Part shown: positions 1-11,398 of the stretch, piece after piece
How positions within the stretch are numbered: position 1 is the first letter of the stretch
Layout of the letters: every line of letters starts with the position of its first letter
Assembly (NCBI GenBank): GCA_001692895.1
Contig: KV748242.1
Location: 558,001-622,000, forward strand
DNA: 64,000 nt
Direction of reading: 5' to 3'
Origin: Cenococcum geophilum 1.58
Lineage: Eukaryota; Ascomycota; Dothideomycetes; Gloniales; Gloniaceae
Notes under the pieces: generated by a model
What the model was told of the DNA's origin: nothing
Databases searched by the model: none
Seen by the model: the letters and a program-made list of their open reading frames with translations, nothing else
Position numbers and translations under genes: made by a program

Positions 1-1431
1 CCAACGCCCATATGCATACTACGAGTTGTGAAGTTCTTCGAAATATATACATTTTATACCTTTATTTTTCTTTATTTCTAGATTTAATTGGTAAATAGTT
101 ATCGCATAGGTTCTAGAATAACCTTAAATTACGCTAACTATGCCTATATAACGTCGCCAAAAGATCCACTTAATAAGTGTATATTTGGTGGTTAAATAAT
201 ATTTTGCAATTAAGTATAAGGCATTTTGCAGAGCTCTCGTGAGCTCCTTTATAGTGTTAATTTTGCTTAAAAATCGCCTAATTAGGCTTAGCGCAGGGGC
301 TATCGCGAACTTTAAAATTTTTTTATTAATCCTCCCTTACCTACTACCTCTGCGCACGACTTAATTAGATCCTTAATAATATGTATACCTTTTCTATAAG
401 TTCTAAATATATATTTAACTCTACTGCCGGCTTAAATCTAACACTAGTAACAGCAATATCGTCCGCGTCTACCTTCGCGCCTACCTCCATGCCCGCACCT
501 AATGCGGCTCCCTTACCTCCTACTAATGCTCCTACCGCGAGCTTACCTACTATGGGTGTAGGTAAGGATATAACGATTAATGGTATAGCTATTAAAGAAA
601 ATATAAAGCGTTCTTCCTACTACTATAAAGGAAAGCCTTATATAAATTAGCTAATAGAGGACTCCCCAAGCGAGCCTCCAGCAAAAGCTTATAGAAGGCT
701 TAATTAATAATAGTAGATAAGGAAGATAATTAATTAAGCCTACTGGCGAGGCTGCGTAAGCTAAAGGAAAGGAGAATAATAGAGTAAGCAAGATTAACGC
801 AGCTAGGAGAAATCTAAATCGCAATTACGCTAAACCTAATTAGGTAATTAGTCTATAGCTAACAGAATATTAGAGAGCCTAGCTTTTAATAGATCTTAGT
901 AGGTTTAAAGCTTTATATAATTTATAAATTTTAGTATTAGGGAATATAATTAACTATCCCCTATCTAATTGGTTTTTACTACTTATAGACTATATCTATA
1001 ACGTAGAAAGGCCTTTAAATATATATATAAATTGCAGCGTAACCTAGTTTAGATAGAATCTAATGGTATTATAGTAGTTTAGAGGGGTGATAAAATTTAA
1101 TCTCTGGAGTAATAGAGAATCTTATTAGAAAATTAAGATCTTATATTTTTATACTAGAGATCGCAACTATGCTCTACTAAATAATAGATTATAATATCTA
1201 AGATATATAGCCGCTTATTTTACAGCTAAAATCTATATATTTACTAAAAAGTTAAAAAAGCTCTATTAAATCTTTTCCGGAATAAGGTAAGCTCTTTTCC
1301 GGAATAAGGCAAGCAATCTAGAATAGAGCCAATTAAAGCGATATACGACTTATTCTAGAACAAGGACGACTTGTTCCGGAATAAGGCAGAAATGTTCCGG
1401 AATATTGTGTGTACCAGTATCAGTCGGAACA
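1..1431 (+). mobile_element. TIR DNA element, copy 1, cut by window start
   Basis: The right part of an unclassified terminal-inverted-repeat element. It ends in GGAACA at 1431, and its last ~170 bp carry repeated TTCCGGAAT-type palindromes. The same sequence recurs as a complete copy in the opposite orientation at 21390-29029. Comparison with that copy (about 1.69 kb without its nested retroelement) suggests only ~180 bp are missing to the left of the window. It carries a short ORF at 381-650. The rest is AT-rich and full of stops. Confidence 0.75.
381..650 (+). CDS. Small hypothetical ORF inside the TIR element (89 aa)
   Basis: An 89-codon ORF of unknown function. The first ~17 residues (core SSKYIFNSTA) and a later GKDITIN motif are also found in the second element copy at 28466-28248. 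The middle is Pro/Ala/Thr-rich (residues ~30-58). The frame stays open in both copies although the surroundings are RIPed. It may be a remnant exon of the element's own protein or an incidental open stretch. No known domain was recognised. Confidence 0.35.
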   Translation: MYTFSISSKYIFNSTAGLNLTLVTAISSASTFAPTSMPAPNAAPLPPTNAPTASLPTMGVGKDITINGIAIKENIKRSSYYYKGKPYIN

Positions 1432-2314
1432 GTAACTCCTTAATCTTTTCCTTTTGTTCTTAATATGCCTTCTAGATTCTTTTGTACTGTCGTTAACGTA
1501 GGTCTAGAATATCTTATATATCCTAAATCTATTTTTAATAAGCGGTTATAGTTAGAAACTCCTATTGGGCTTTGTTGTTATAGATATTAATATAGTAAGG
1601 CCGCCCAGTAGTCATATAGCTCCCGCTTTTGTATCCTTTAGGAAGTTAAGGTAGTGCTATTATTAAGGGTTTATAGCTGCCGCAGGCGCCAGCAGATTAA
1701 AAAGGGTAGAGGATAGGAAGCGCGCTGGCGTTGTAGGCGCGCTGTTGACGTAATTTTCGACGTGGCAGATCTGCAAGGAAGATAGCAGACGGTGTTAGGA
1801 TTATAGGTAGGTAGGGGATGGTTTGCTACTAACGCTGCTAGGTTATTAGGTATTGGGTGCTGCTAACGCTGCTAGGTTGCTATGACGCTAGAGTACTATA
1901 CGAGGCTATTAGATGTTAATTTGTATGCTAAGACGCGTACTAAATATTGGTTTACTGCTAAGTTGCGTAGCTACGCTGGGTTACTACATAAAGCTATTAG
2001 GTAATTGGATACTGTGCGAGGCTATTAGGTTACTGTGACGCTAGGTACTATATAAGCTGGTATGCTGTATATAGTACTGCTAAGGTAGCTGCTAAGGTAG
2101 CTGCTAGGGTACTACCCGAGGGCGGTTGGGTGTTGGGTGCTGTTAATAAGCTAGGGGTACTGGCACTTAGTAAAGAGGTCGTACTGGGTATTGATTTACG
2201 TGCTGTAGAATATCTTATATGTTGCGTATTTGTGTATATTCTAAGCTGGCTAGAATTAGATGCTGCCGGAGCTGGCTACTAATGTGGTTTTGCTGCTAGG
2301 TACTAGATTGCTGC
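1432..2314. other. Gene-free stretch with degenerate GCTGCTAGG-like repeats
   Basis: No supportable gene. The part at ~1830-2200 has many diverged copies of a GCTGCTAGGT / GGCTATTAGGT motif with TA-type transitions, suggesting a decayed tandem repeat. The last 8 bp (ATTGCTGC, 2307-2314) are the left target duplication of the hAT element. Confidence 0.5.
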
Positions 2315-4712
2315 CAGTGTGTCCAACAGTCAGCTTAGCTGCGATCTTGAGAAAAATAGCTGACTGACTGCGTCAATTGGATCGCTCGCTGTCCGCTAGC
2401 TGTCCCATAACGTACGCTAACTGTGAAGCTGCCAGCTAGCTGTCCCAATTAGGAAAGTAGTATAGACTTTACAGTATTTTATTGCGGATTTTAGCAGTAC
2501 CTCTCTATATATAAATATAAATATTACTTAATTAAATTTTGACCCTAATTTACCTAATATAGTATTTAAATATAGCTAAATTTATCTTATATACCTATAA
2601 AAGCTTAAAAAAAATAAGTAAAATAGTTAGTAGTAAAGGCTCTAAAGGCTCTATTTCTATATTAAATTTAATTAAATACAAAGCTCTATTAAATACATTT
2701 TACTAAGCTAGCCTTTTTACCTCTATAGTTAGCCTATAGCTAATAAGATTAATATTTAAACTTATTAACTAGGGCATAGTTAAAGCCCTACTAGAGTTAA
2801 TATAGTTAATTAAACTACTTAATAAAAGGCCTTTAATTAACTGCTACTTCTAATATTAATCTNCTTTAATTATATNNGCTNATAATNTACTATACTTATT
2901 AATAATAATTCTTTTATCTTAATTAAAGGCTTGGTTATATATAGAGGGTTTATTACTAGTATAGAGAATATATTAAGAGTAATTTTAGTAAGTATTAGAT
3001 AAAGAATTTAACTAATTTTAAGCTACTAGTTAAGAGGATTAGAAATAATAATATTCTGCTTATTACTATTATTAAAATTAATCTTAATAGACTTAAAGCT
3101 TATATTATAGTAGCGGTTAAGCTTATTAGTAAGCCTAATACGCTTTTAATTATACTTTAAGGAAGTAAAACTCCTATCTATAACTATAAACTGTATATTT
3201 ATTATTTAAATTATTATTAAATTTATAAGGAGCCTTTTTATATTATTACTTAACTAGTTCCTTATCTTCCTTATTTACTTACTTATTAATATAGCTATTA
3301 AATAGAGTCTCTATATACCGCTTGGCGTACTTCTATTACTAGGGTTATTATTTCTACTTAGTAAAAGTAGACACGTTTAAAAAATAGATAAAGGATTACT
3401 ATAGTAAAGTAGTAAGGGCTCTTAGCCTTTATTTTATTAAAATATTTATTAAACTTTTTTATAGTTATATTAACGCCTAATTTAAAGAAGATGTTATACT
3501 TATTTTTAAGACTTTATATTAGTAATTAACTTTTATAAAGCATTATATAAGTCGTTACCGCTAGAAATATTAGTGTTGCCTTTTATACGCTTAGTAGCTA
3601 ATATAAAAGGCTTTAAGATTTTAGTAAGCTACTCTAGTTACTACTAATTTTTATTCGTAAACGCGTTCTATAATAGATTATAGCTAATATTAACGGACTT
3701 TCTTTAAGCTTAAGGTTAATAATATAGCTAACGCACTTAAGCTACTCTTTTTTAACTATTAAGAGGCTTTATAAAAGGTAGTTATAGAGCTTATTATTAT
3801 TGCTAGTATTATTAGCTATTAAGAGGCTAAGCTTATAATTAAATTAATACTTTTAAATTATTAGTACTAGGGCCGTTAATATATTTTTAGTAGAGTATAA
3901 TCCTTATAGTTATAAAAGGCCTAAAAGTACTAATTAAAGCCTTTACCTTTATTAATAAAATAAGCTACAATACTAAGTAGTAATATTCTATTTATAAATA
4001 TCTAGCTATTATAGATAAGATTAATTTTACTAAGTATAGTAAGAAGGAGATATTTATTATTAATACGTTACTATTTAAATATAGTTTTAATCTAATTGCT
4101 TAGTAATATAAACGCCTTTATAATATAGTCCTAGATCTAAAGACTGTTAAATATTAGTAAAGCGCGTGTAAAAGGACTTATAGCTTAACGGAAGATAATA
4201 TTTTATAGAATTATTTAATTAATATAGACCTAAATATAGCTAGCTGTCTAAAACGGCTAGCGTTTATAACTACTATAACTTTTAAAGTTAATAATAAGGT
4301 TATACTTTAATTTTATATAGCTATTAATATAATTATTACTACTAATTATAAGTAAAGCGCGTAGTCTTTAAGCTAGAGCCTCTTTTTACCTAAAAGACCG
4401 TATTAAAAAAGGATTACTTTATACTTTTATATTATTAATATAGGAGCTTTACCTAATAGTAACCGCTTATTAATAACTTAGTTTTATATTTACTAGTAAG
4501 CTTAACTAGATCTTAGCTAAAGGTCTAAATATCCTTAACTTCTAATAAAAGCTTTAATTTACTACCAAATCTTACCGCCAAGACAGCGAGCTGCTAGCTA
4601 GCTGCAGTTTTATAGCTAACTGACTGTTACAACTCTATAAGCTCGCTGACTGCTTACGTTATCAGCCTCTTGGCAGCGAAGCTGACAGCGTAGCTAACTC
4701 TTGGACACACTG
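2315..4712. mobile_element. hAT DNA transposon, heavily RIPed
   Basis: A 2398 bp element bounded by imperfect inverted ends (CAGTGTGTCCAA at 2315 and its complement ending at 4712). It is flanked by a perfect 8 bp duplication ATTGCTGC (2307-2314 and 4713-4720), which with the CAGTG terminus is diagnostic of the hAT superfamily. AGCTGACAGCG-like subterminal motifs lie just inside both ends. The interior is very AT-rich with stops in every frame, so the transposase strand and motifs cannot be read reliably. Ambiguous bases occur at ~2863-2887. Confidence 0.85.
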
Positions 4713-4720
4713 ATTGCTGC

Positions 4721-5051
4721 TTATAATTAAATAAAGCTGCTAGGGCAGTAGTGAACCTTATTACTCTATAGCTAACCGGTGAGGTTAACTATTAATTAAT
4801 ATTAGTATCACCTAAGTGCACTTAATTGGCCTATTAACTGTTAAATTAATTCTTATCTAATAGGTATCGAAAGTAGAGGATCGTAAGGATCGCGGTGCCT
4901 AAGTAGGGGGCTGATAAGTCACCGTAAGGGTGGCTAATCAGCAACACGTGACCACGTAACCTTTGTCCATATATTCCTGTCCATATATTCCAACAGTAAG
5001 GTATTCTACTAACTAGTAAAATACGTAATCTAATTTACCTTAGAAGCTTAG
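4721..5051. other. Gene-free spacer
   Basis: Nothing coding is visible. It contains a CACGTGACCACGTAACC stretch and a duplicated GTCCATATATTCC motif near 4966-4990, resembling regulatory debris of a retroelement LTR, but no paired copy was found. Confidence 0.4.
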
Positions 5052-5279
5052 ACTAATAGTATATCTACAATTATGTTTATATAGCTAAATTAGCGGCTAA
5101 GTTATAATTATATAGGTAAAGAGGCCCGGGCGTTTAGTAACTATAAATATTACTCTATATCTATAGTCGATTTTTAATTACTAGTAATACTACTCTCTTA
5201 ATACCTATTAAGCGCTATATATAGAGCCTACTAAGCGCTTTCTATTTATACTAGAATAGTAAGAATCAGCTATATATAT
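5052..5279 (-). mobile_element. Crypton-like element 3' end fragment
   Basis: Reverse complement of ~60640-60852, the 3' terminal ~215 bp of the Crypton-like element on the right side of the window. Shared landmarks are AATAGTATATCTAC at the outer end and the AAGCGCTTTCTATTTATACTAG stretch inside. Only this tail is present, so it is a truncated copy or a fragment cut by the retroelement that follows. Confidence 0.6.
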
Positions 5280-6852
5280 AAAGCGTCGCCTACTAAGTTC
5301 TGCTATATTCCTCTACCTACTATATTATTACATACTATCTTATATTATCGCATACTATCTAGTACTATTTCTTACTATTAGCTCGCCTACTATTGGCTTG
5401 TCTACTACTAGCGCCTTAGCGGCTTACGCTACCTATTTATTAATACTAGCCCTCGCAACCCCCTTTCCTTTTCCTTAGCTTAGTATCTTTATTAGATAGT
5501 AATCTATAAGCTTCGGCTTAGAGGCATTTATACGAGCCGTTATATTATACTAAGCTCTCCCTATATTACCTAGGAAGGCCTTAATAATATCTTACCCTAA
5601 AAAAAGACCCTTATCTACAATAACGCGTTAACGCGTTATACTTAGATACTAAAGTTATTTTACATTACCTAGGAAGGCCTTAGTAATATCCTACTTTATA
5701 AGCTAGATAGGACTAGATCTATACCCCTAGAATTGAAACCAAAGCGTATAATACTAATAAACCCTAGGAAGCTAATAATGGTACCTAAAGCTAGCTTATT
5801 TAAAAGAGCTATCTTTACCTAAAAGGAACCTAAGATCTAATTAGGATTAGAAATTAAAGATAATAATAACGTTATAAACGTACGTAAGTAGATTTACGCT
5901 TTTATAGTTAGCTAGAAAGCTAATTATCTTAAGGTAAGAAATATATAAAAGACCCTATAAGAGATCCTAGAAAGCCTCGCAGCCCTATAAAATAGCCTAG
6001 CTTCCCCTTTTTAAAGCCCTAGCCGACCTATTTACTCTACTAAATGCGATATACTAGGGAGTACGGATATAATAATAAAGTAATTAAAGTCCGTTAAGCT
6101 TTTTAACCCCTAACTATTGTCTAATAGGATAGACCCTACCTTTAAGAATTAGAGGATTTAAGTATAAGGAAAGCTCTGCGTTAACTATAACTATTTCCTT
6201 TTTAAAGAAGCTAAAATGCTCTACCTCTTTAGTCGAACTACTAGGGACGCCTAATGGCACCTTTAAGCCAAGTTAAGGACAATTCCCCTATTTAATTTAT
6301 ATCTATTAATAAGATAATATAGCACCTAGTGGCTATTTATGTTAACCTAAATAAAGTATAAGACGCCTAGTATAACTATAATCGCCTAATAATAAAACTA
6401 AACTAACCCTTTACTAAATTCTAGACTTAATTCCTATACCTTTTAGGAGAAGGCTAGGTTCCCCTTAAAAACTACTAATTAGACCTATATAATAAGCTAA
6501 TAATCTAGCTATAAGAGAAGATTGCTATAACCTTAAATAACCTTCTAATGTATAATAGACTTATAATTTATTGCCTATTATTAAATTTAGAACTAAAGCA
6601 AATTAACGCCCGCTTTAATCGGTAGAAATAACCCTAGAATAATTAAAACTTATTAGCTATCCTATAGGAGCTAAAGTAGGAAGATAAGCTATAACCGCTC
6701 TTATACTAAAAGCGGTTATATCTACGCACTAGCAAGCCTCGCCTAACTAGCTATATACTACGCCCCCAACTAGTACTTATCGTAATACCCTAATTAACCC
6801 TACCTCGGCTATGTGCTATAACTATAATAAGGAGAGCTAACGCGTGGGTATA
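5280..6852 (+). pseudogene. Ty3/Gypsy LTR-leader and gag fragment
   Basis: Degraded start of a Gypsy retrotransposon. From ~6050 a plus-strand Gag can be followed through many stops: a PTF.N..I segment, RTTRDA.WHL, a LYNKL motif and INARFNRQK near 6600-6640. A zinc-knuckle remnant (CYNYNKE, from CYNCNKEG) follows at ~6815-6840. This matches the fungal chromovirus Gag type seen in copy 4 at 62880-63700. No protease or polymerase follows; it stops at the start of the less mutated transporter promoter. Confidence 0.6.
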
Positions 6853-7114
6853 CTATAATCTAGGTTGCTAGACAGAGGAGGCAAGAAATAGAGTCGTTGG
6901 GCATTAGACACTGGCCAAATAGAATACTGTTGATAATTGAGTAAACGGAGTATTGCGAGACTCGAAATTCTCTTAGCACACAATCAGGTTCGGCTACTCA
7001 TCGGAAACATAAAGGCAGGACGCCTTCAGAGTTAAAACACAAGATTCTTCATCCTTTCGACTTGTGCTTAGAAGCCAATCTCTCATCCGTCCATTCGATC
7101 CGACGTCTGTCAAG
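6853..7114 (+). promoter_or_regulatory. Promoter and 5' UTR of the MFS transporter
   Basis: A sharp change from RIPed sequence to normal base composition at ~6853 marks single-copy host DNA. The ~80 bp before the ATG at 7115 are pyrimidine-rich (TCTTCATCCTTTCG, TCTCATCCGTCC), as usual for ascomycete 5' UTRs, and the start context is AAG-ATG with a purine at -3. No specific operator was recognised. Confidence 0.6.
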
Positions 7115-7172
7115 ATGCAAGAGTTCTACGGCCTTTGCGGCACAAAACTAAACATTGCCATAGCGATTACTA
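7115..7172 (+). pseudogene. MFS sugar transporter, first 19 codons (split gene, part 1)
   Basis: ATG at 7115 opens MQEFYGLCGTKLNIAIAIT and is then cut at a TA (7171-7172) by transposon DNA. The peptide is typical of the cytosolic N-terminus of fungal hexose transporters (xxFxGLxGxxLNxAIT before the first membrane helix). Joining base 7172 to 31910 gives ...AIAITSIAGLDFALFGYDQG, in frame with the rest of the gene. The intervening 24.7 kb begins and ends with TA-flanked elements, so the split is explained by transposition and not by an intron. Confidence 0.85.
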
Positions 7173-7589
7173 CCCTTTGCGAAAGTATTGCGAAAATCAA
7201 AATTAAGCAAGCCTCCCTCCCGCAGACGTTCGTTTTATAATAATGCTTATACAACCACCAAAAATAAGTCTTATTTTATAAAATTAGTAAATAGAACTAT
7301 AAAATATATACAAATTTATAATTTTAAATATATAGCAGCTTAGTAAATAGTGTGGTTGTGGAAACTTAGGTAGTAAAGAGTCGGGCTAAGTATACATCAG
7401 GAAATTTTTTTTTGGGCACGTTGTCGCAAGCGAAAATCGGGGTCTGCAAAACCTGCGTAAGTCGCGATTTTAGCGATTTGCGGCAACTTGCGGCGATTTG
7501 CTACAAATACATAGGCTACCCATGTAAATCACCGCAAATTGCGACTTAAGTAGACCCTAATTTTCGGCTGCAACAAAAACGCAACAAAA

Positions 7590-8445
7590 ATACTATAAAG
7601 CTCTACACGAAGCTCTACACAAAGCTCTACACGAAGCTCTACACAAAGCTCTGCACGAAGCTCTGCACAAAAGCTCTACACGAAGGCTCTGCACGAAGCT
7701 CTGCACGAGGCTCTGCACAAAGCTCTACACGAAGCTCTGCACGAAGCTCTGCACCGAAGCTCTGCACGAGGCTCTGCACAAAAGCTCTACACGAAGCTCT
7801 GCACGAAGCTCTGCACGAAGCTCTATACGAAGCTCTGCGTATAGAGGGCTCTGTACGAGGCTTCTGGCACGAAAGCTTCTACACGAGGCTCTGCACGAAG
7901 CTCTTACACGAAGCTTTGCACGAAGCTTCTACACGAAGCTTCTTACACGAAGCTCTGCACGAAGCTTCTACACGAAGCTCTGCACAAAAGCTTTGCACGA
8001 GGCTTCTACACGAGGCTCTTTATACGAAGCTCTGCGTACAGAGGCTCTGTACGAGGCCTCTTGCACGAAGCTTCTACACGAGGCTCTGCACGAAGCTCTA
8101 CACGAAGCTCTGCACGAAGCTCTACACGAAGGCTCTACACAAAGCTCTGCACGAAGCTTTGCGCGGAGGCTCTTAACGAAGCTCTACACGAAGCTTTGCA
8201 CAAAGGCTCTTGCATTAAGGGCTCTACACGAAGCTCTGCACGAAGCTCTCTACACAAGGCTCTACACGAAAGCTCTTACGTACAAGGGGTCTGCACGAGG
8301 CCTTGGCGCCGAAGCTCTAACATACGGAGGCTCTACACGAAGCTCTGCACGAAGCTCTACACCGAAAGGCTCTAACGTACAGAGGCTCTGCACGAGGCTT
8401 TGCGCGACATACGGAGAGGCTCTACACGAAGCTCTGCATCGGGTC
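7590..8445. repeat. 12-bp minisatellite (CACGAAGCTCTG unit)
   Basis: Dozens of tandem copies of a 12-bp unit, with variants CTCTGCAC/CTCTACAC and CACGAAG/CACAAAG and occasional 1-bp slips. A period divisible by three keeps several frames open, producing peptides such as LHEA repeats; these are not genes. The same unit recurs at 18010-18200, 18440-18620 and 51290-51845. Confidence 0.9.
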
Positions 8446-8774
8446 CCCGCTATATTCCCGATAAGGCCTCTACACGTGGCCCTCTGCAAGTGTACCCCTA
8501 CCTTTCTATAATACTAGGTAAGCCAACCTTATTTTTTTACCCTTCCTTCCTTACATCCTCCCTTACCTAGGGAAGGCACCAGAACGGGCAGCCAGGCTGA
8601 GGACCGTCGCCAGAAACCAGACGACCCGTCGACCGTCGCCCAGGAGCCAGACGACCACCGTTCGAATAATTACAGCCACAGCGAACGGGCCGTAGAGAAC
8701 ACGATTCGAATTAATACGATTAAATTGATCAATTAAATTAGGGCGGAGCCTTCGATCGGGGCCGACCTTTCCCC

Positions 8775-9050
8775 CCAAATTACAGACAGGGTAGGCATAA
8801 GATAGTAGCATAAGAATAGAGGCACAGACGGTAGGCACAGACGGTAGGTATAGACAGGTAGGCATAGATAGGTAGCACAGATAGGTAAGTACAGACAGGT
8901 AGGCACAGATAGTTAGGCACAGACAGGTAGGCCACAGATAGTAGGCATAGACAGTAGGCATAGGCAGGTAGGCATAGGTAGGTACAGATAGACAGACAGA
9001 CAGTAGGCAGGCAGGCAGGCAGGCAGCAGGCAGGCAGGCAGGCAGGCACT
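8775..9050. repeat. GGTAGGCACAGACA minisatellite and (GGCA)n
   Basis: Degenerate ~14-bp units with alternating CACAGAC/CATAGAT, grading at ~9000-9045 into GGCAGGCAGGCA. It gives spurious Leu/Pro/Cys-rich minus-strand ORFs. Confidence 0.85.
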
Positions 9051-9261
9051 AGGCCTAGTTAAGGAAATCGGTACACAGCCAGCAGATCGTTAGGAATACC
9101 GCCCAATTGAATGTTTGGAGCCTTTGTAAAGGTATCCCCCTTATCTTAATTGCTTAATAAATAGCTCTACATTTTATATAGTTATATAGGAATATAAATA
9201 TGCAAATATAAAATGTATAAAATGTGCAAAATGTGCAAAATATATAAAATATATAAAATAT

Positions 9262-9425
9262 ACAAAACGTGTAAAATACACAGGCTCTGCGCGTTTGCTG
9301 CGAGTTGCTGTAAAATACACAGGCTCTATGCAGTTTGCTGCAAGTTGCTGCAAAATACGTAGGCTCTGTGTAGTTTGCTGCAAGTTGCTGCAAAATACGC
9401 AGGCTCTGTGCAGTTTGCCGCAAAA
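9262..9425. repeat. ~46-bp tandem repeat
   Basis: About four copies of a unit containing AAAATACACAGGCTCTGTG followed by CAGTTTGCTGCAAGTTGCTG. Just after it, at 9465-9500, GTTTGCCGCAAATTGCCGC elements resemble those near 7465-7500 in inverted order. Confidence 0.8.
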
Positions 9426-9528
9426 TGCGCAAACCGCACAAGACCATATACGACTGCCGCGACCGTACAGTTTGCCGCAAATTGCCGCAAACTGCAACAA
9501 CGAGCCCGAAAAAAAATTTCCTGATGTA

Positions 9529-9892
9529 CCCTCTTTATCAAAACAATATACCCCCTATAGCCCTACTAATATGGCTTTATATTTTCTAAATAAAGCTATA
9601 TTTTATAGCCCTTATTTATATAGATTGGACTAATATTAGTGGAACTATGTGGGGTATTTTAGAATGGCCGCAAAACTTAAAATGAGGCTCTGCGCTAACT
9701 AACCTGACCTATCTACCCTAAAAATAAGCACCCACTATAACTCTACTAAAATAGCCCTAAATTATACAAATAAGGGCTTATTTTATAGCCCTAATATAGG
9801 GCTATAAAATATAACTTTATTTATAAAATATAGAGCTGTATTAGTGGGGCTATAGGGGGTATATTGTTTTAATAGAGAGGGTACGTCAGGAA
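9529..9892. mobile_element. MITE-like core with long inverted repeats
   Basis: A ~360 bp segment whose two ~95 bp halves are inverted copies: CCTGATGTACCCTCTTTATC at 9530 against the complement of the sequence ending GTACGTCAGG at 9890, sharing AACAATATACCCCCTATAGC. It has no ORF. It could be a stand-alone MITE or the centre of the larger composite palindrome. Confidence 0.6.
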
Positions 9893-10264
9893 AACGGGAG
9901 GGTGGTAGGGGCTAGCCAGGGGCTAGCCCGGGGCTGGCCCGGGGTCATTTCAGCTGGATCCGCTGATCTACTTATATACACTTATTTACGCTAGCCCGGG
10001 GCTAGCCCGGGGCCATATTAGCAACATTAGCACATTTTATACGTTTTGTACGTTTTATATATTTTATACATTTTATATATTTTATATAATATTTCCTATA
10101 GCTGCAATATGTATAATTATAATAAAATTCAAAATTTAAAATTTAAAAATTTAAAATTTAAAATTAATAGTAGCTATAAGGGATATCTCTCGCAGAGTCT
10201 CTAAATCGTCAATTGGCGGCGTTCCCGATAATCCGCCGGCTATATACTGATTTCCTAACTAGGC

Positions 10265-10432
10265 CTAGTGCCTGTCCTACCTGTCTTGCCTATCCTACCT
10301 GTCCTACCTGTCCTACCTGTCCTACCTGTCCTACCTATCCTACCGTCTAACCGTCCTACTTGTTCGTGCCTACCTGTCTGTGCCTGCCGATCGTGCCTAC
10401 TTATCTATGCCTACCTGTCTGTATCTATAATT
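10265..10432. repeat. CCTACCTGTC minisatellite
   Basis: A 10-bp unit CCTACCTGTC in ~10 near-perfect copies, then a looser CTGTGCCTACC version. It is the inverted counterpart of the GGTAGGCACAGAC block at 8775-9050. Confidence 0.85.
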
Positions 10433-10671
10433 TAGGGGAGAGATCGGCCCGATTGAAGGCTCTGCTTAATTTGATTGCGATTAATTATATTAATTCAAAT
10501 CGTTCTCTCTGGGCGTTTGCTGGCTGTACGTTTAAACGGTGGTCGTCTGGGGTGCCTCCCTAAGAGGCCTTAATTCGATTTGATTTGGTAATAGGATGAT
10601 ATTGAGGCTCTAGTTCGATTCGATCGATCGATTGAATTGATCGTGGTGTTTGCTGGCTGGTTGTTTAAACG

Positions 10672-10925
10672 ATTATCGTCTGGCTCTGGCGGCGGTCGTC
10701 TAGTTCTGGCGACGGTCGTCTGGTTCTGGCGACGGTCGTCTGGTTCTGGCGACGGTCGTCTGGTTCTGGCGACGGTCGTCTAGTTCTGGCGACGGTCGTC
10801 TGGTTCTGGCGACGGTCGTCTGGTTCTGGGGGCGGTCGTCTGGTTCTGGCGACGGTCGTCTGGTTCTGGCGACGGTTGTCTAGTTCTGGTCACAGTCCTC
10901 TAGTTCTGGTTATAGTCCTCTAGCT
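10672..10925. repeat. 20-bp minisatellite (GGCGACGGTCGTCTGGTTCT unit)
   Basis: About 12 tandem copies of a GC-rich 20-bp unit with few changes, decaying to TA-rich variants at the right edge. A strongly RIPed version of the same unit, in the opposite orientation, occupies 51985-52545. Confidence 0.9.
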
Positions 10926-11224
10926 ACCGTTCTGGTGCCTCCCTAAGTAGGGAGGATATAAGGAAGGAAGGGTAAAGGTGGTATTTAGGTGTATAAGGGG
11001 TATATAAAGGCACGTATAGAGGCTGTCGGGAATATAGCGGGGACCCGATGGTACTTCGGATGATTTAGATGATAAGGAAAATTAAAGTCCTGCTAGGAGC
11101 CTGCTAGAAAGCCTGCTAGGAGCCTGCCCGGAGGCCTTTAGGATTTTAATACCCTAATAGCAATAAATACAATAATAGTAAAAATATTTATTTTATAGCT
11201 ATAAGCTAGTATAGTGCTAGNGTA

Positions 11225-11398
11225 TAGCTCTAAGGCTTAGCTAATATGGCTAAAAGCTAGCCCTAGGCTAGGGGGGGTTAGCTAATATAGCTAAAAGCTA
11301 GCCCTAGGCTAGGGGGGGTCAGCTAATATGGCTAAAAGCTGGCCCCGGGCTAGGGGGGGTTAGCTAATATGGCGGAAAGCTAGCCCTGGGCCCTAAAA
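11225..11398. repeat. ~53-bp tandem repeat rich in CTAGCCC / GGGGGGG
   Basis: Three to four copies of a unit with TTAGCTAATATGGCTAAAAG, CTAGCCCTAGGC and a run of seven G. Related GGGGCTAGCCCGG motifs occur at 9908-10015. One ambiguous base at 11221. Confidence 0.8.

Noticed and set aside
7590-8500. Several 75-172 aa ORFs of Leu-His-Glu-Ala type
   Set aside because: Products of a 12-bp tandem repeat in different frames and strands; no start context, no conserved protein.
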